Assembly: GCA_024763355.1 (NCBI GenBank)
Contig: JANTFR010000005.1
Location: forward strand, 1-36,449
DNA: 36,449 bases
Direction of reading: 5' to 3'
Source: Anaerolineales bacterium
GTDB lineage: Bacteria > Chloroflexota > Anaerolineae > Anaerolineales > DRKV01
Part shown: one piece after another, positions 1 through 9,835 of the stretch
Position numbering within the stretch: position 1 is the first letter of the stretch
Layout of the letters: each line of letters begins with the position of its first letter
Translations under genes and position numbers: made by a program
The notes under the pieces: generated by a model
The model's database searches: none
The model's input: only the letters and a program-made list of their open reading frames with translations
Told to the model about the DNA's origin: nothing

Positions 1-2
1 AG

Positions 3-443
3 GTGGCCCGCATGACGCATCAAGATTGGGTGAATACCGTCGCCTTCAGCCCGGACGGGCGCTACGTGGTCAGCGGCGGGTGCGATTGGGGAAATAAAAA
101 CGGTGTCTGTACGCAGGGCATGGTGCGGGTGTGGGAGGCGCTGACCGGACGTGAGGTGGCCCGCATGACGCATGAGGGGGGTGTGAATGCCGTGGCCTTC
201 AGCCCGGATACCCTTTCGGGCACAGGCGGGCGCTACGTGGTCAGCGGGAGTGATGATGGCACGGCGCGGGTCTGGCTATGGCAACCCGATGACTTACTCG
301 CCGAAGCCTGCCGCCGCCTGCCCCGCAACCTGACCCTGGCAGAGTGGCAGCAGTACATCGGTTCGGATGTGCCGTATCATGCCACCTGCCCGGAGAAGCC
401 CATCCCTGAAGATGCCCGCCAGGCAATGGAAAACAAGCCGTGA
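3..443 (+). CDS. WD40 repeat protein, C-terminal part (5' truncated by window edge)
   Basis: Repeats of VNTVAFSPDGRYVVSG / VNAVAFSPD...GRYVVSGSDDGTARVW; C-terminal tail DLLAEACRRLPRNLTLAEWQQYIG typical of large WD40 signalling proteins; open to the window start. Confidence 0.85.
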   Translation: MARMTHQDWVNTVAFSPDGRYVVSGGCDWGNKNGVCTQGMVRVWEALTGREVARMTHEGGVNAVAFSPDTLSGTGGRYVVSGSDDGTARVWLWQPDDLLAEACRRLPRNLTLAEWQQYIGSDVPYHATCPEKPIPEDARQAMENKP

Positions 444-483
444 GGCCGGGCGGCGGCCTCGTTGTGTCGATGCCCCACGCGAA

Positions 484-511
484 AAGCCGCCGGAGACCTC
501 TCCGGCGGCTT
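484..511 (-). terminator. Hairpin downstream of tRNA-Pro (probable terminator)
   Basis: AAGCCGCCGGAGA-CC-TCTCCGGCGGCTT perfect inverted repeat followed on the minus strand by TTTTC. Confidence 0.6.
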
Positions 512-520
512 GTGAGACAG

Positions 521-595
521 TCGGGGCGGGCGGATTTGAACCGCCGACCTCACGGACCCGAACCGTGCGCTCTATCCGGGCTGAGCCACGCCCCG
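521..595 (-). tRNA. tRNA-Pro (anticodon CGG)
   Basis: Minus strand CGGGGCG...CACGG-TTCGGGT-CCGTG...GGCGG-TTCAAAT-CCGCC-CGCCCCG-A folds as a 75-nt cloverleaf; anticodon loop TTCGGGT. Confidence 0.95.
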
Positions 596-607
596 ATTGC
601 AGGCGGC

Positions 608-636
608 ATTATACCTGACACCTGGCGCTTTGGCAA
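608..636 (-). promoter_or_regulatory. Sigma70-type promoter for tRNA-Pro
   Basis: Minus strand TTGCCA-N17-TATAAT, with -10 about 12 nt upstream of the tRNA 5' end. Confidence 0.7.
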
Positions 637-675
637 GGTGCTTTCCGGCGCTTCCAGGGCTTTTCAATAATGGGT

Positions 676-698
676 CGGCGAGGGCAATGCCCTCGCCG
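676..698. repeat. Short intergenic palindrome
   Basis: CGGCGAGGGC-AAT-GCCCTCGCCG perfect 10-bp arms. Confidence 0.7.
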
Positions 699-892
699 GA
701 TACCCGCAGTGCAGGCAAATGCAGCGGCAAAAATCAGCGAGAATCGGCGTTCAGACCTCCGAGATTTTGCAGGTGCGATGCTCGCCCGGAGCGGCATGCA
801 CAGGCGATTACGCTTCCCAGTGCGGCTCTTGGCGGAAATCTCGGAGGTCTTTACCCCCCGGCAGGATAGCGTGTGCCCTCCAACACGTCTTT
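699..892. repeat. Dispersed intergenic repeat, copy 1 (interrupted by 753-850 element)
   Basis: GATACCCGCAGTGCAGGCAAATGCAGCGGC... and CCCGGCAGGATAGCGTGTGCCCTCCAACACGTCTTT both recur near 8254-8367. Confidence 0.75.
753..850. mobile_element. Putative MITE-like element with 15-bp terminal inverted repeats
   Basis: AGACCTCCGAGATTT (753-767) and AAATCTCGGAGGTCT (836-850) are exact reverse complements; absent at the equivalent point of repeat copy 2. Confidence 0.5.
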
Positions 893-2129
893 AGCGCTCT
901 CTCGGCGCTTCTCCCGCCCCCGCTTGCTCCAGGGGGAGATAGAGCGTGAAGCAACTGCCTTTTCCTTCTTCGCTCTCCGCCTCGATGCGCCCGCCGTGCA
1001 GTTGCGCCAGGTCGCGGGCTACCGAAAGCCCTAATCCCATCCCGTTGTGATGCCGCGTCAGATGTCCCTCCACCTGATAGAAGCGCTCGAAGATGCGCTC
1101 CAGGGCGCTGGCAGGGATGCCGATGCCCTCGTCCCGGACGCTAATTTGCGCATAGTCACCACTCTGGGCCTGAGCCAGGGAGACCCACACGTTTCCACCG
1201 CTATCCGTAAAGGCCAAAGCGTTCTCGATGAGATTCTTCAGGATGATGCGGATTTTCTCCGGGTCGCCCTCCAGCACCAGGGGATGGGAGGGCATTTCCA
1301 GGTGGAGGCGAATCCCTTTGGCTTCAGCCTCCCCCCGGAAGGTCTCGCAGAGCGACTCTGCCAGCGTGTTCAGGTTGACGGTGTGAAGCCGCAGGCGCGC
1401 CGTGCCCGTCTGGTAGTTATCCGCCTGGGTCGCGGTCTCGATGATTTCCTTGATGCGCATGGCGCTCTGGATGATGACGTCCACGTGTTCTTGCGTGGAT
1501 GCGTCGGCGGCTGTGGCCTGTAAAAATGTGGCGTGTCCGACCACCAGCCCCAGCGGGGTGCGTAATTCGTGGGAGGTGATGGCGATGAACTCGTCCTTGC
1601 GGCGCTGAAGGGCTTCGATTTCCGCTTGCAGGTAGCGTTTTTCGGCGGCGAGATTCTGGATGAAGGCCGGCCATGCCAGCGCTTTCCCCAGGGAGCGGAG
1701 GCGGGCGAGGGAGCCGCACGAAAGGGGCGCAGCCATCCGGGGGTAGGCGGCTATCAAAAGGCCGAGGCGGTACTCGCGGTGTTCCACCGGCAGGACGGCG
1801 ATGCCTTCCAGGGGCGCGTCTTCTTCCAAAAAAATGGGACGTCCTTCCCACGCCTCGCAGGCAGGAGGGGGATAGGCTAGGATTTCCCCGTGATGGAAAG
1901 CCCGCTGAAGTCCCTCCACGAGGAGTGGCGCCTGTACCCATTCCCGCACGGCGGGGGGAACGGCGGGGGCGAAATACCATCCCAGCGGCACGGCATCGCC
2001 CGCCGAGGGAAAAAGTACCAGTATCCCGAAGGCGTCTTCGAGAAGGGCCAGCAGGCGGCGGATGGTTTCCTCCGGAGGCAGGGTGCTGCCTTCCAGAAGT
2101 GCGGCGGAATCGGAGAGGGTATCGGTCAT
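891..2129 (-). CDS. Sensor histidine kinase (HisKA + HATPase_c)
   Basis: FIAITSHELRTPLGLVVGHATFL H-box; NLIENALAFTDSGGNVWV N-box; ISVRDEGIGIP G1; GMGLGLSVARDLAQLHGG G2. Start taken as MTDTLSD; the ORF extension to 2315 overlaps the divergent promoter region. Confidence 0.9.
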   Translation of the reverse strand: MTDTLSDSAALLEGSTLPPEETIRRLLALLEDAFGILVLFPSAGDAVPLGWYFAPAVPPAVREWVQAPLLVEGLQRAFHHGEILAYPPPACEAWEGRPIFLEEDAPLEGIAVLPVEHREYRLGLLIAAYPRMAAPLSCGSLARLRSLGKALAWPAFIQNLAAEKRYLQAEIEALQRRKDEFIAITSHELRTPLGLVVGHATFLQATAADASTQEHVDVIIQSAMRIKEIIETATQADNYQTGTARLRLHTVNLNTLAESLCETFRGEAEAKGIRLHLEMPSHPLVLEGDPEKIRIILKNLIENALAFTDSGGNVWVSLAQAQSGDYAQISVRDEGIGIPASALERIFERFYQVEGHLTRHHNGMGLGLSVARDLAQLHGGRIEAESEEGKGSCFTLYLPLEQAGAGEAPRER

Positions 2130-2268
2130 GCGGGCTGGAAAATCGGGGGAGAAGGGAGGAAATGTGTCTGGGATTATAGCACAAGGGCTAATGCGGAGGT
2201 AAAATAGACATGCTCTCAACGGGGCATTGTTTTTCTCAAAACCTTCCCATGAAAAGGAGTTTTTCGCA

Positions 2269-3348
<1,080 letters not shown>

Positions 3349-3370
3349 GGCGCTTGGCCCTCACCCCCGG

Positions 3371-3396
3371 CCCCTCTCTCACGCGTGGGAGAGGGG
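3371..3396. repeat. REP-like palindrome after inositol-phosphate synthase gene (possible terminator)
   Basis: CCCCTCTC-TC-ACGCGT-GG-GAGAGGGG near-perfect palindrome between two same-strand genes. Confidence 0.6.
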
Positions 3397-3433
3397 TGCC
3401 GGAGCGCAGCGAGGACGGGATGAAAGATTGTAG

Positions 3434-3468
3434 CAACCACCCAACCACCTGACTACCCGAGGTTCCCT
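3434..3468 (+). repeat. Short period-8 array upstream of alcohol dehydrogenase ATG
   Basis: CAACCACC CAACCACC TGACTACC followed by CGAGGTTCCCT-ATG. Confidence 0.6.
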
Positions 3469-4479
3469 ATGAAAGCCTGGCGTTTGTACAACCCCGCTCC
3501 TGCCGAGAACTATCCCCTGCGACTGGAAGACGTGCCCATCCCGCAGCCTGGCGCGGGACAGGTCTTGTTGCGCGTGCATGTCTGCGGCGTGTGCCACACC
3601 GACCTGCACACCGTGGAAGGAGACATCACCCCGCCGCGTTACCCCATCACCCCCGGTCATCAGGTGGTGGCTACCGTAGCCGCGCTGGGGGAAGGCGTGG
3701 AGGAGACCTGGCTGGGGAAGCGCGTCGGCGTCCCCTGGTTTTACTCCGCCTGCGGAGAGTGCGAATACTGCCGCCGCGGTGAGGAGAACCTCTGCCCGCA
3801 GGCCCGTTTCACGGGCTTCCACGTGGACGGCGGCTACGCCGAATACATGCTGGCCGAGGCCCGCTACCTGCTCCCCATGCCGGAGAGCATTCCCCACGAG
3901 CAGGCTGCCCCGCTGTTGTGCGCCGGCATCATCGGCTACCGCTCCCTGCGGAAAGCGGATTTGCAGCCTGGCGAGCGCCTGGGATTGTTCGGCTTCGGGG
4001 CCAGCGCGCACCTTGCCATCCAGGTGGCGCGCTACTGGGATTGCGAAGTGTACGTCTTTACGCGTTCTCCCGCCCACCGGCAGCACGCCCTGGCGTTGGG
4101 CGCGGCCTGGGCGGGGGGCGCGGAGGATGCCGCCCCGAAACCCCTCGACCGGGCGGTGATTTTCGCCCCGGCGGGCGGCATCGTCCCGCTGGCGCTGGAA
4201 AAACTGCGCCCTGGCGGGACGCTGGCAATCAACGCCATCCACATGACGCCCATCCCGGAGATGCCCTACCGTCTCATCTACGGTGAGCGTACCCTGCGCA
4301 GCGTCGCCAACGCCACCTACCGCGATGGCGTGGAATTCCTGCAACTGGCCGCCGAAATCCCCGTGCGGGCTACCACCCAACTCTATGCTTTGGAGGACGC
4401 CCCCCAGGCCCTCCTGGACGTGAAACACAGCCGTATTAACGGTGAAGCCGTCCTCCTCGTGCGAAGCGGGATGGTATAA
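3469..4479 (+). CDS. Zinc-dependent alcohol dehydrogenase family protein
   Basis: [38 protein letters not shown] structural-zinc cysteines, [16 protein letters not shown]. Confidence 0.92.
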   Translation: MKAWRLYNPAPAENYPLRLEDVPIPQPGAGQVLLRVHVCGVCHTDLHTVEGDITPPRYPITPGHQVVATVAALGEGVEETWLGKRVGVPWFYSACGECEYCRRGEENLCPQARFTGFHVDGGYAEYMLAEARYLLPMPESIPHEQAAPLLCAGIIGYRSLRKADLQPGERLGLFGFGASAHLAIQVARYWDCEVYVFTRSPAHRQHALALGAAWAGGAEDAAPKPLDRAVIFAPAGGIVPLALEKLRPGGTLAINAIHMTPIPEMPYRLIYGERTLRSVANATYRDGVEFLQLAAEIPVRATTQLYALEDAPQALLDVKHSRINGEAVLLVRSGMV

Positions 4480-4540
4480 TTTCCTCAACATTCCCCACTC
4501 GCAAACTTTCGGTACTTTCAAACTTTCTCAGGAGTATTTC

Positions 4541-5293
4541 ATGTCTGGACATTCAAAATGGTCCACCATCAAACGCAAAAAGGGCGCCCAGGACGCCAAA
4601 CGGGGACAGTTGTTTACCCGTCTGGCGCGGGAAATCACCCTGGCGGCCCGCGAGGGCGGCGGCGACCCGGAGAGCAACTTCCGCCTGCGCCTGGCGGTTG
4701 ACCGCGCCCGCTCCAACAACATGCCCAAGGACAACATTGAACGCGCCATCAAACGCGGCACCGGCGAGGACAAGAGCGGCGGCGAACTGGAAGAAATTAC
4801 CTACGAAGGCTATGCTCCCCACGGCGTAGCCCTGATGATTGCCGTCGTCACCGACAACCGCAACCGCGCCGTCGCCGAGGTGCGTCACGTCCTCAACCGT
4901 TTTGGCGGCAGTCTTGGCGAGAACGGCTCGGTGGCCTGGCAGTTCAACCGCATGGCGTATTTCTCCTTCCCGGCAGAGGGCAAAGACCCGGATGCCATCT
5001 TCGAACTGGCCGTGGAAGCCGGTGCCGACGACGTCAACTTCGACGACGAGACCATCGAGATTACCGGCCCGGTGGAGGCTTTCAAGACGATTGCCGATGC
5101 TCTCCAGGCGGCCAACATCGAGTCCGAAGAAGCCGGCCTGAAGTACATACCCACCAACGAGATAGAACTGGGGGTGGATGATACCCTCCAGGTAATGCGC
5201 GTCATTGATGCCCTGGAAGAACTGGACGACGTACAAGAAGTGTTCTCCAACCTGAGCGTTACCGAAGAAGCCCTGGCGCGCGTCGACGCCTGA
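4541..5293 (+). CDS. yebC: YebC/PmpR family DNA-binding regulatory protein
   Basis: MSGHSKWSTIKRKKGAQDAKRGQLFTRLAREI N-terminus is diagnostic; GGAG upstream of ATG. Confidence 0.97.
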   Translation: MSGHSKWSTIKRKKGAQDAKRGQLFTRLAREITLAAREGGGDPESNFRLRLAVDRARSNNMPKDNIERAIKRGTGEDKSGGELEEITYEGYAPHGVALMIAVVTDNRNRAVAEVRHVLNRFGGSLGENGSVAWQFNRMAYFSFPAEGKDPDAIFELAVEAGADDVNFDDETIEITGPVEAFKTIADALQAANIESEEAGLKYIPTNEIELGVDDTLQVMRVIDALEELDDVQEVFSNLSVTEEALARVDA

Positions 5294-5326
5294 GACCGGG
5301 CTTGCTTGCGTTGTGTATGGACATTT

Positions 5327-5364
5327 CACAGGATTGCCAGCCCGCGCGGGCTGGCAATCCTGTG
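5327..5364. repeat. 38-nt perfect palindrome in yebC-ruvC gap
   Basis: CACAGGATTGCCAGCCCGC|GCGGGCTGGCAATCCTGTG, 19-bp arms, no unpaired centre. Confidence 0.9.
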
Positions 5365-5380
5365 TGTAGGAGACGAAACG

Positions 5381-5887
5381 ATGCTGGTAATTGGCATTGA
5401 CCCCGGCACGGCCATCACGGGCTACGGGCTGGTAAGCGAAGACGACCGCGGCGATTTGCGCGCCGTGGCCTATGGCGTGGTCACCACCAAAGCGGGATTG
5501 CCCATGCCGGAACGCCTGCTGGTCCTCTACCGTGAATTGCAGGACATCCTCGCCCGCTACCGGCCCGAAAGCGGAGCGGTGGAAAAACTGTTCTTCCAGC
5601 GCAACGTCACCACGGCTATTTCCGTGGGGCAGGCGCGGGGCGTCTCCATGCTGGCGCTGGCCGAGGCGGGGCTGCCGGTGGACGAATACACCCCAATGGA
5701 AATCAAGCAAGCCGTGGCGGGATACGGCGGGGCTGACAAACACCAAGTGCAGTACATGGTGCGCGCTCTCCTGGGGCTGGATGAAATTCCCCGTCCCGAT
5801 GACGCCGCCGATGCCCTGGCGGTGGCAATCTGTCACCTGCATACGGCCCGCACCCGGCGCATGGCGCAGCAAGGAGGCGGAGCATGA
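5381..5887 (+). CDS. ruvC: Crossover junction endodeoxyribonuclease RuvC
   Basis: [58 protein letters not shown] upstream. Confidence 0.97.
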   Translation: MLVIGIDPGTAITGYGLVSEDDRGDLRAVAYGVVTTKAGLPMPERLLVLYRELQDILARYRPESGAVEKLFFQRNVTTAISVGQARGVSMLALAEAGLPVDEYTPMEIKQAVAGYGGADKHQVQYMVRALLGLDEIPRPDDAADALAVAICHLHTARTRRMAQQGGGA

Positions 5888-6465
5888 TTGCTACTTTGCG
5901 CGGCGTAGTGGCACATGGCGGGGAGAACAGCCTCGTGGTAGAAGTCGGCGGGGTGGGGCTGCTCGTCTGGGTTCCCCCCTCCGTGGCGCAGGAAGCCGCG
6001 CCGGGCGAGATGATTTTCCTGCACACCTACCTCGTCGTGCGGGAGGATTCCCTGGCGCTTTACGGCTTCGAGAGCGCTGCCGAGCGCGAACTGTTCGCCG
6101 TCTTCCTGGGGGTCAACGGGGTCGGCCCGCGGCTGGCGCTGAACATCCTCTCCACCCTCTCGCCGGAGGCCGTGCGCCGCGCCGTCTTCAACGAGCAGGC
6201 GGAGGTCTTCCAGCGGGTCTCCGGCATTGGGCGCAAAACGGCCCAGAAGATGCTTCTCCATCTGCAAGACCGCCTGGAACCCTCCCTCGAAGATTTGAGC
6301 GGCGTCGGGACGATGGGCGATGTGGATACCGAAGTGCTGGATGCCCTCACCGCGCTGGGCTACTCCGTCGTGGAGGCCCAGACCGCCATCCAGCGCCTTC
6401 CCAAAGATGCGCCCCCCGATGTGGAAAGCCGCCTGCGTCTGGTGCTCCAATCCCTGGGGGGCTGA
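5884..6465 (+). CDS. ruvA: Holliday junction branch migration protein RuvA
   Basis: [66 protein letters not shown] overlap with ruvC. Confidence 0.97.
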   Translation: MIATLRGVVAHGGENSLVVEVGGVGLLVWVPPSVAQEAAPGEMIFLHTYLVVREDSLALYGFESAAERELFAVFLGVNGVGPRLALNILSTLSPEAVRRAVFNEQAEVFQRVSGIGRKTAQKMLLHLQDRLEPSLEDLSGVGTMGDVDTEVLDALTALGYSVVEAQTAIQRLPKDAPPDVESRLRLVLQSLGG

Positions 6466-6487
6466 TTGCGCATAGCCAAATTGTGAG

Positions 6488-8176
6488 ATGAAAAAATTCC
6501 TGCCATTGCTGCTTCTGACCGTCCTCCTGTTGACCGCCTGCGGCGCGGGAGCGCAGCCCCCTTCGGGCGGCGCGGTGACCCCTGGGGTTTCTGCACCCTC
6601 CCAAAGGGAGTCCGTTACCCCGCGGCCCTCTCAGGGTGCCCCGACCCCCGCGGGGAGCGCAACCCCCACAAATCCGCCGCCCAGCCCCACGCCGTTTCCC
6701 TACCTCGCCCCCGCCTGGTTTCGGGACGCTTCGCTCTACCTCATCTTCGTGCGCTCCTTCGCCGATTCCAACGGGGACGGCGTGGGCGACCTGAACGGCA
6801 TCCGGGAGCATCTGGATTATCTCCAGGAATTGGGGGTGGATACCCTCTGGCTGATGCCCATTTACCCCTCGCCCTCCTCGCACGGCTACGATGTGACCGA
6901 TTACACCGCCGTCAATCCCCAATACGGCACGCTGGAAGACCTGCAAGGGCTGGTGGAGGCCGTCCATGCCCGCAACATGCGCCTGATTCTGGATTTCGTG
7001 CCTTCGCATCTCTCCAGCGACCACCCCTTCTTTCAGGATGCCTACGCCAACCCCGATTCGCCCTACAGCGATTGGTTCGTGTGGACGAACAAGGCACACA
7101 CCCAATACGCCGGTTTTGCAGGGAGCGCATCCATGCCGCGCTTCAATCACTACAATCCCGAAGTGGTGCGCTACCTGAGCGAGGCGGCCCTTTTCTGGCT
7201 CGACCTGGACGGCGACGGCGATTACACCGACGGGGTGGACGGCTTCCGCGTGGACAACGCCACCTTTCCGCCGGCGGAGTTCTTTTATGCCTTGCGCCAT
7301 GCCGTCAAGGAGGCTAACCCCGACGCGCTCCTGCTGGGGGAGGCCTGGGTGACCAGCCCCTCCGACCTGGGGCATTTCTTCGAGAACCAGTTCGACGCCC
7401 TGTTCGACTTTCCCCTCTACGCCCTGCTGGAGGGCAACCAGAATTTCAACGCCGATGGTCTCCTGGCGGGGAAAAGTTCTCCTGCCCTGTTGAACGTCCT
7501 CTTTCAGGATGAGGCCAAATCCTACCCGCCGGAGGGGATTGCGGTGCGCTTCGTCAGCAATCACGACACCAACCGCGTTGCCACCGAGGTGGAGGGCGAC
7601 CCGGCACGCGAGCGTCTGGCGATTGCTTTTCTTGCAGCCCTGCCCGGCCCCCCGCTGGTCTACTACGGGGAGGAAATCGGGATGTACGGGCAGAAAGGCG
7701 GCCCGCCGTATTGGGACAACTACCGCCGCGAGCCGATGGACTGGTACGCCGCCGAAAAAGGCCCCGGGCAAACGACCTGGTTCCGTCCGCCCGATGACTG
7801 GAACAAACCGGACGACGGCATCTCGGTGGAGGAGGAGGACGCCAACGCCGCCTCCCTGCTCAATTTTTACCGCCGGGTGCTGAAACTGCGCCGCGAAATG
7901 CCCGTCCTGCGCTCCGGAGAGATGCAAATTCTCTCCCTGGAGGTCGGCGGCCCCGGCCCGTGGGGGATGCTGCGCGGCGCAGGCGATGAGGCGGTGCTGG
8001 CCCTCTTCAATTTCGGTACGGAGGCCCAGGAGATGACCATCCCGGAATTTCCCTTCGGGACTGACAGTTTGACCGATTTGCTGAGCGGAGAATCCTTCCC
8101 CGCTGCGCAGGAGGGAGAACCCTACACCCTCACCCTCCCGCCCGGTGGCGCTGTCTGGCTGGCAATGACCCCCTGA
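6488..8176 (+). CDS. Alpha-amylase family (GH13) lipoprotein
   Basis: Lipobox LLLTAC; Ser/Thr/Pro linker; FVRSFADSNGDGVGDLNGI, GFRVDNA, LLLGEAW, FVSNHDTNR GH13 conserved regions. Confidence 0.93.
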   Translation: MKKFLPLLLLTVLLLTACGAGAQPPSGGAVTPGVSAPSQRESVTPRPSQGAPTPAGSATPTNPPPSPTPFPYLAPAWFRDASLYLIFVRSFADSNGDGVGDLNGIREHLDYLQELGVDTLWLMPIYPSPSSHGYDVTDYTAVNPQYGTLEDLQGLVEAVHARNMRLILDFVPSHLSSDHPFFQDAYANPDSPYSDWFVWTNKAHTQYAGFAGSASMPRFNHYNPEVVRYLSEAALFWLDLDGDGDYTDGVDGFRVDNATFPPAEFFYALRHAVKEANPDALLLGEAWVTSPSDLGHFFENQFDALFDFPLYALLEGNQNFNADGLLAGKSSPALLNVLFQDEAKSYPPEGIAVRFVSNHDTNRVATEVEGDPARERLAIAFLAALPGPPLVYYGEEIGMYGQKGGPPYWDNYRREPMDWYAAEKGPGQTTWFRPPDDWNKPDDGISVEEEDANAASLLNFYRRVLKLRREMPVLRSGEMQILSLEVGGPGPWGMLRGAGDEAVLALFNFGTEAQEMTIPEFPFGTDSLTDLLSGESFPAAQEGEPYTLTLPPGGAVWLAMTP

Positions 8177-8226
8177 GCGGGAGTACGAAAAGGCTGTTGG
8201 AGGAAATCCGCCCGACCTGGACGAAA

Positions 8227-8367
8227 GAACGCGGATTGCGCAGATTTCACGCAGATACCCGCAGCGCAGGCAAATGAAGCGTCGAAAATCAGCGCGAATC
8301 AGCGTGCATCAGCGCCATCAGCGTTCTGCTGCCCGGCAGGACAGCGTGTGCCCTCCAACACATCTTT
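8227..8367. repeat. Dispersed intergenic repeat, copy 2
   Basis: GATACCCGCAGCGCAGGCAAATGAAGCG and CCCGGCAGGACAGCGTGTGCCCTCCAACACATCTTT (34/36 identical to 857-892); internal ATCAGCG units at 8288, 8298, 8308 and 8317. Confidence 0.8.
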
Positions 8368-8391
8368 GGTGCTGCCCCCTGAACGAAGCGC

Positions 8392-8420
8392 TTGCCGAAT
8401 ACTCCCGGAAAGGTTAGAAT
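8392..8420 (+). promoter_or_regulatory. Putative promoter of folC (possibly leaderless)
   Basis: TTGCCG-N17-TAGAAT with only 6 nt between the -10 and the ATG at 8427. Confidence 0.6.
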
Positions 8421-8426
8421 CTCCCC

Positions 8427-9824
8427 ATGTCCACCGAGAGAGACGCGGCTTATCAGGCCGCCCTGGATTACATTTACAGTTTCGTTGATTTCAGCCGCAA
8501 GCGCAACCTGACCGCCGATGAGGCCCGTTTCGATTTGCGCCGGATGCGCGGCTTTGCCGCCCGTCTGGGCAATCCCCAGCAGGCGTATCCCGTCATCCAC
8601 ATCGCGGGGACGAAAGGCAAGGGGTCGGTGGCCTCCCTGTGCGCCGGCGCGTTGCAAGCCGCGGGCTATCGGGTGGGACTGTACACCTCCCCGCATATGC
8701 AGGAGTTCACCGAGCGGATGCGCGTGGACGGCGAAGAAATTCCGCCCGATGTACTGGCCGCCCTGGTGGAGGAAATCAAGCCTCACGTGGCCGCCACCCC
8801 TCTGTTGACCACTTTCGAGATTACTACCGCCCTGGCTTTTTTGTATTTCGCCCGTCAGAACGTGGATGTGGCCGTCACCGAAGTGGGGCTGGGTGGCCGG
8901 CTGGACGCTACCAACATCGTCGAACCGGCCCTCTCGGTAATCACATCCCTCTCCTACGACCACGCCGCCATCCTGGGGGATACCTTGAGCAAAATTGCCG
9001 CCGAAAAAGCGGGCATCATCAAGCCGGGGCGTCCGGTGGTGCTGGCCCCGCAAAAAGAGGAAGCCCGCCGCGTGGTAACGCGCATCGCCGCCGAGCGCAG
9101 TGCGCCTCTCGTCCAGGTAGGCACGGACTGGTTTTACGCTTCCCTTTCCCATTCGCTGGAAGGCCAGACCATGCTGGTCTGGTCTGCAGATGAACAACCG
9201 TTGGTGGATGCTTATATCAATTCCGGCGGAGAGCACGAGTGGGAGCCGACCCGTTTGCAGTTGCATCTCTTGGGGCATCATCAGGTGGAGAACGCGGCTA
9301 CCGCGTTTGCCGCTCTGCAAGTTTTTCGAGAAACAACCTTGCCCGTTTCTTTAGAAGATATCCAGCGGGGGTTTGCCAGCACCCGCTGGCCGGGGCGCTT
9401 TGAACTCCTGCGCCGCTACCCGCCGGTGGTGATTGACGCCGCCCACAACCGTGATTCGGCCTTGCGTTTGCGCCTGGCCCTGGACGACTACTTCCCCACG
9501 TACCCCGTCGTGCTGGTTTTCGGCGCCTCGGAGGACAAAGACGTAGAGGGCATGTTTGCCGAATTGCTGCCCCGAGTCCAGCACGTGATTGCCACCCGTT
9601 CCGTGCATCCCCGCGCCCTGGAACCGCAAAAACTTGTGCCCCTGGGAGCGAAATTCGCCCGGCGCGTGCAGGTCATCGAACCGATTGAGGACGCCTTGCA
9701 GGAGGCGCTGCGCGTTGCAGGCGATGAGTCCCTGGTGCTGGTTACGGGCAGCATTTTCGTGGCCGCCGCGGCCCGTAATGTGTGGGAAGTGTCGGATATC
9801 AGGCATCAGATACCAGGCGTGTAG
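8427..9824 (+). CDS. folC: Bifunctional folylpolyglutamate synthase/dihydrofolate synthase
   Basis: VIHIAGTKGKGSVASLCAGAL, YTSPHMQEFTERM, VTEVGLGGRLDATNI, VIDAAHNRDSA. Confidence 0.96.
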   Translation: MSTERDAAYQAALDYIYSFVDFSRKRNLTADEARFDLRRMRGFAARLGNPQQAYPVIHIAGTKGKGSVASLCAGALQAAGYRVGLYTSPHMQEFTERMRVDGEEIPPDVLAALVEEIKPHVAATPLLTTFEITTALAFLYFARQNVDVAVTEVGLGGRLDATNIVEPALSVITSLSYDHAAILGDTLSKIAAEKAGIIKPGRPVVLAPQKEEARRVVTRIAAERSAPLVQVGTDWFYASLSHSLEGQTMLVWSADEQPLVDAYINSGGEHEWEPTRLQLHLLGHHQVENAATAFAALQVFRETTLPVSLEDIQRGFASTRWPGRFELLRRYPPVVIDAAHNRDSALRLRLALDDYFPTYPVVLVFGASEDKDVEGMFAELLPRVQHVIATRSVHPRALEPQKLVPLGAKFARRVQVIEPIEDALQEALRVAGDESLVLVTGSIFVAAAARNVWEVSDIRHQIPGV

Positions 9825-9835
9825 AGGGACGTGCC

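Noticed and set aside
597-949. Small ORFs between tRNA-Pro and the kinase
   Set aside because: They cover repeats and an inverted-repeat element and have no SD or recognisable protein features
3379-4521. 380-aa ORF on - strand
   Set aside because: Antisense to the alcohol dehydrogenase; no motif
4553-5872. 439-aa ORF on - strand
   Set aside because: Antisense to yebC/ruvC; no motif
6347-7927. 526-aa ORF on - strand
   Set aside because: Antisense to ruvA and the GH13 gene, with no family motif; high-GC mirror ORF artefact
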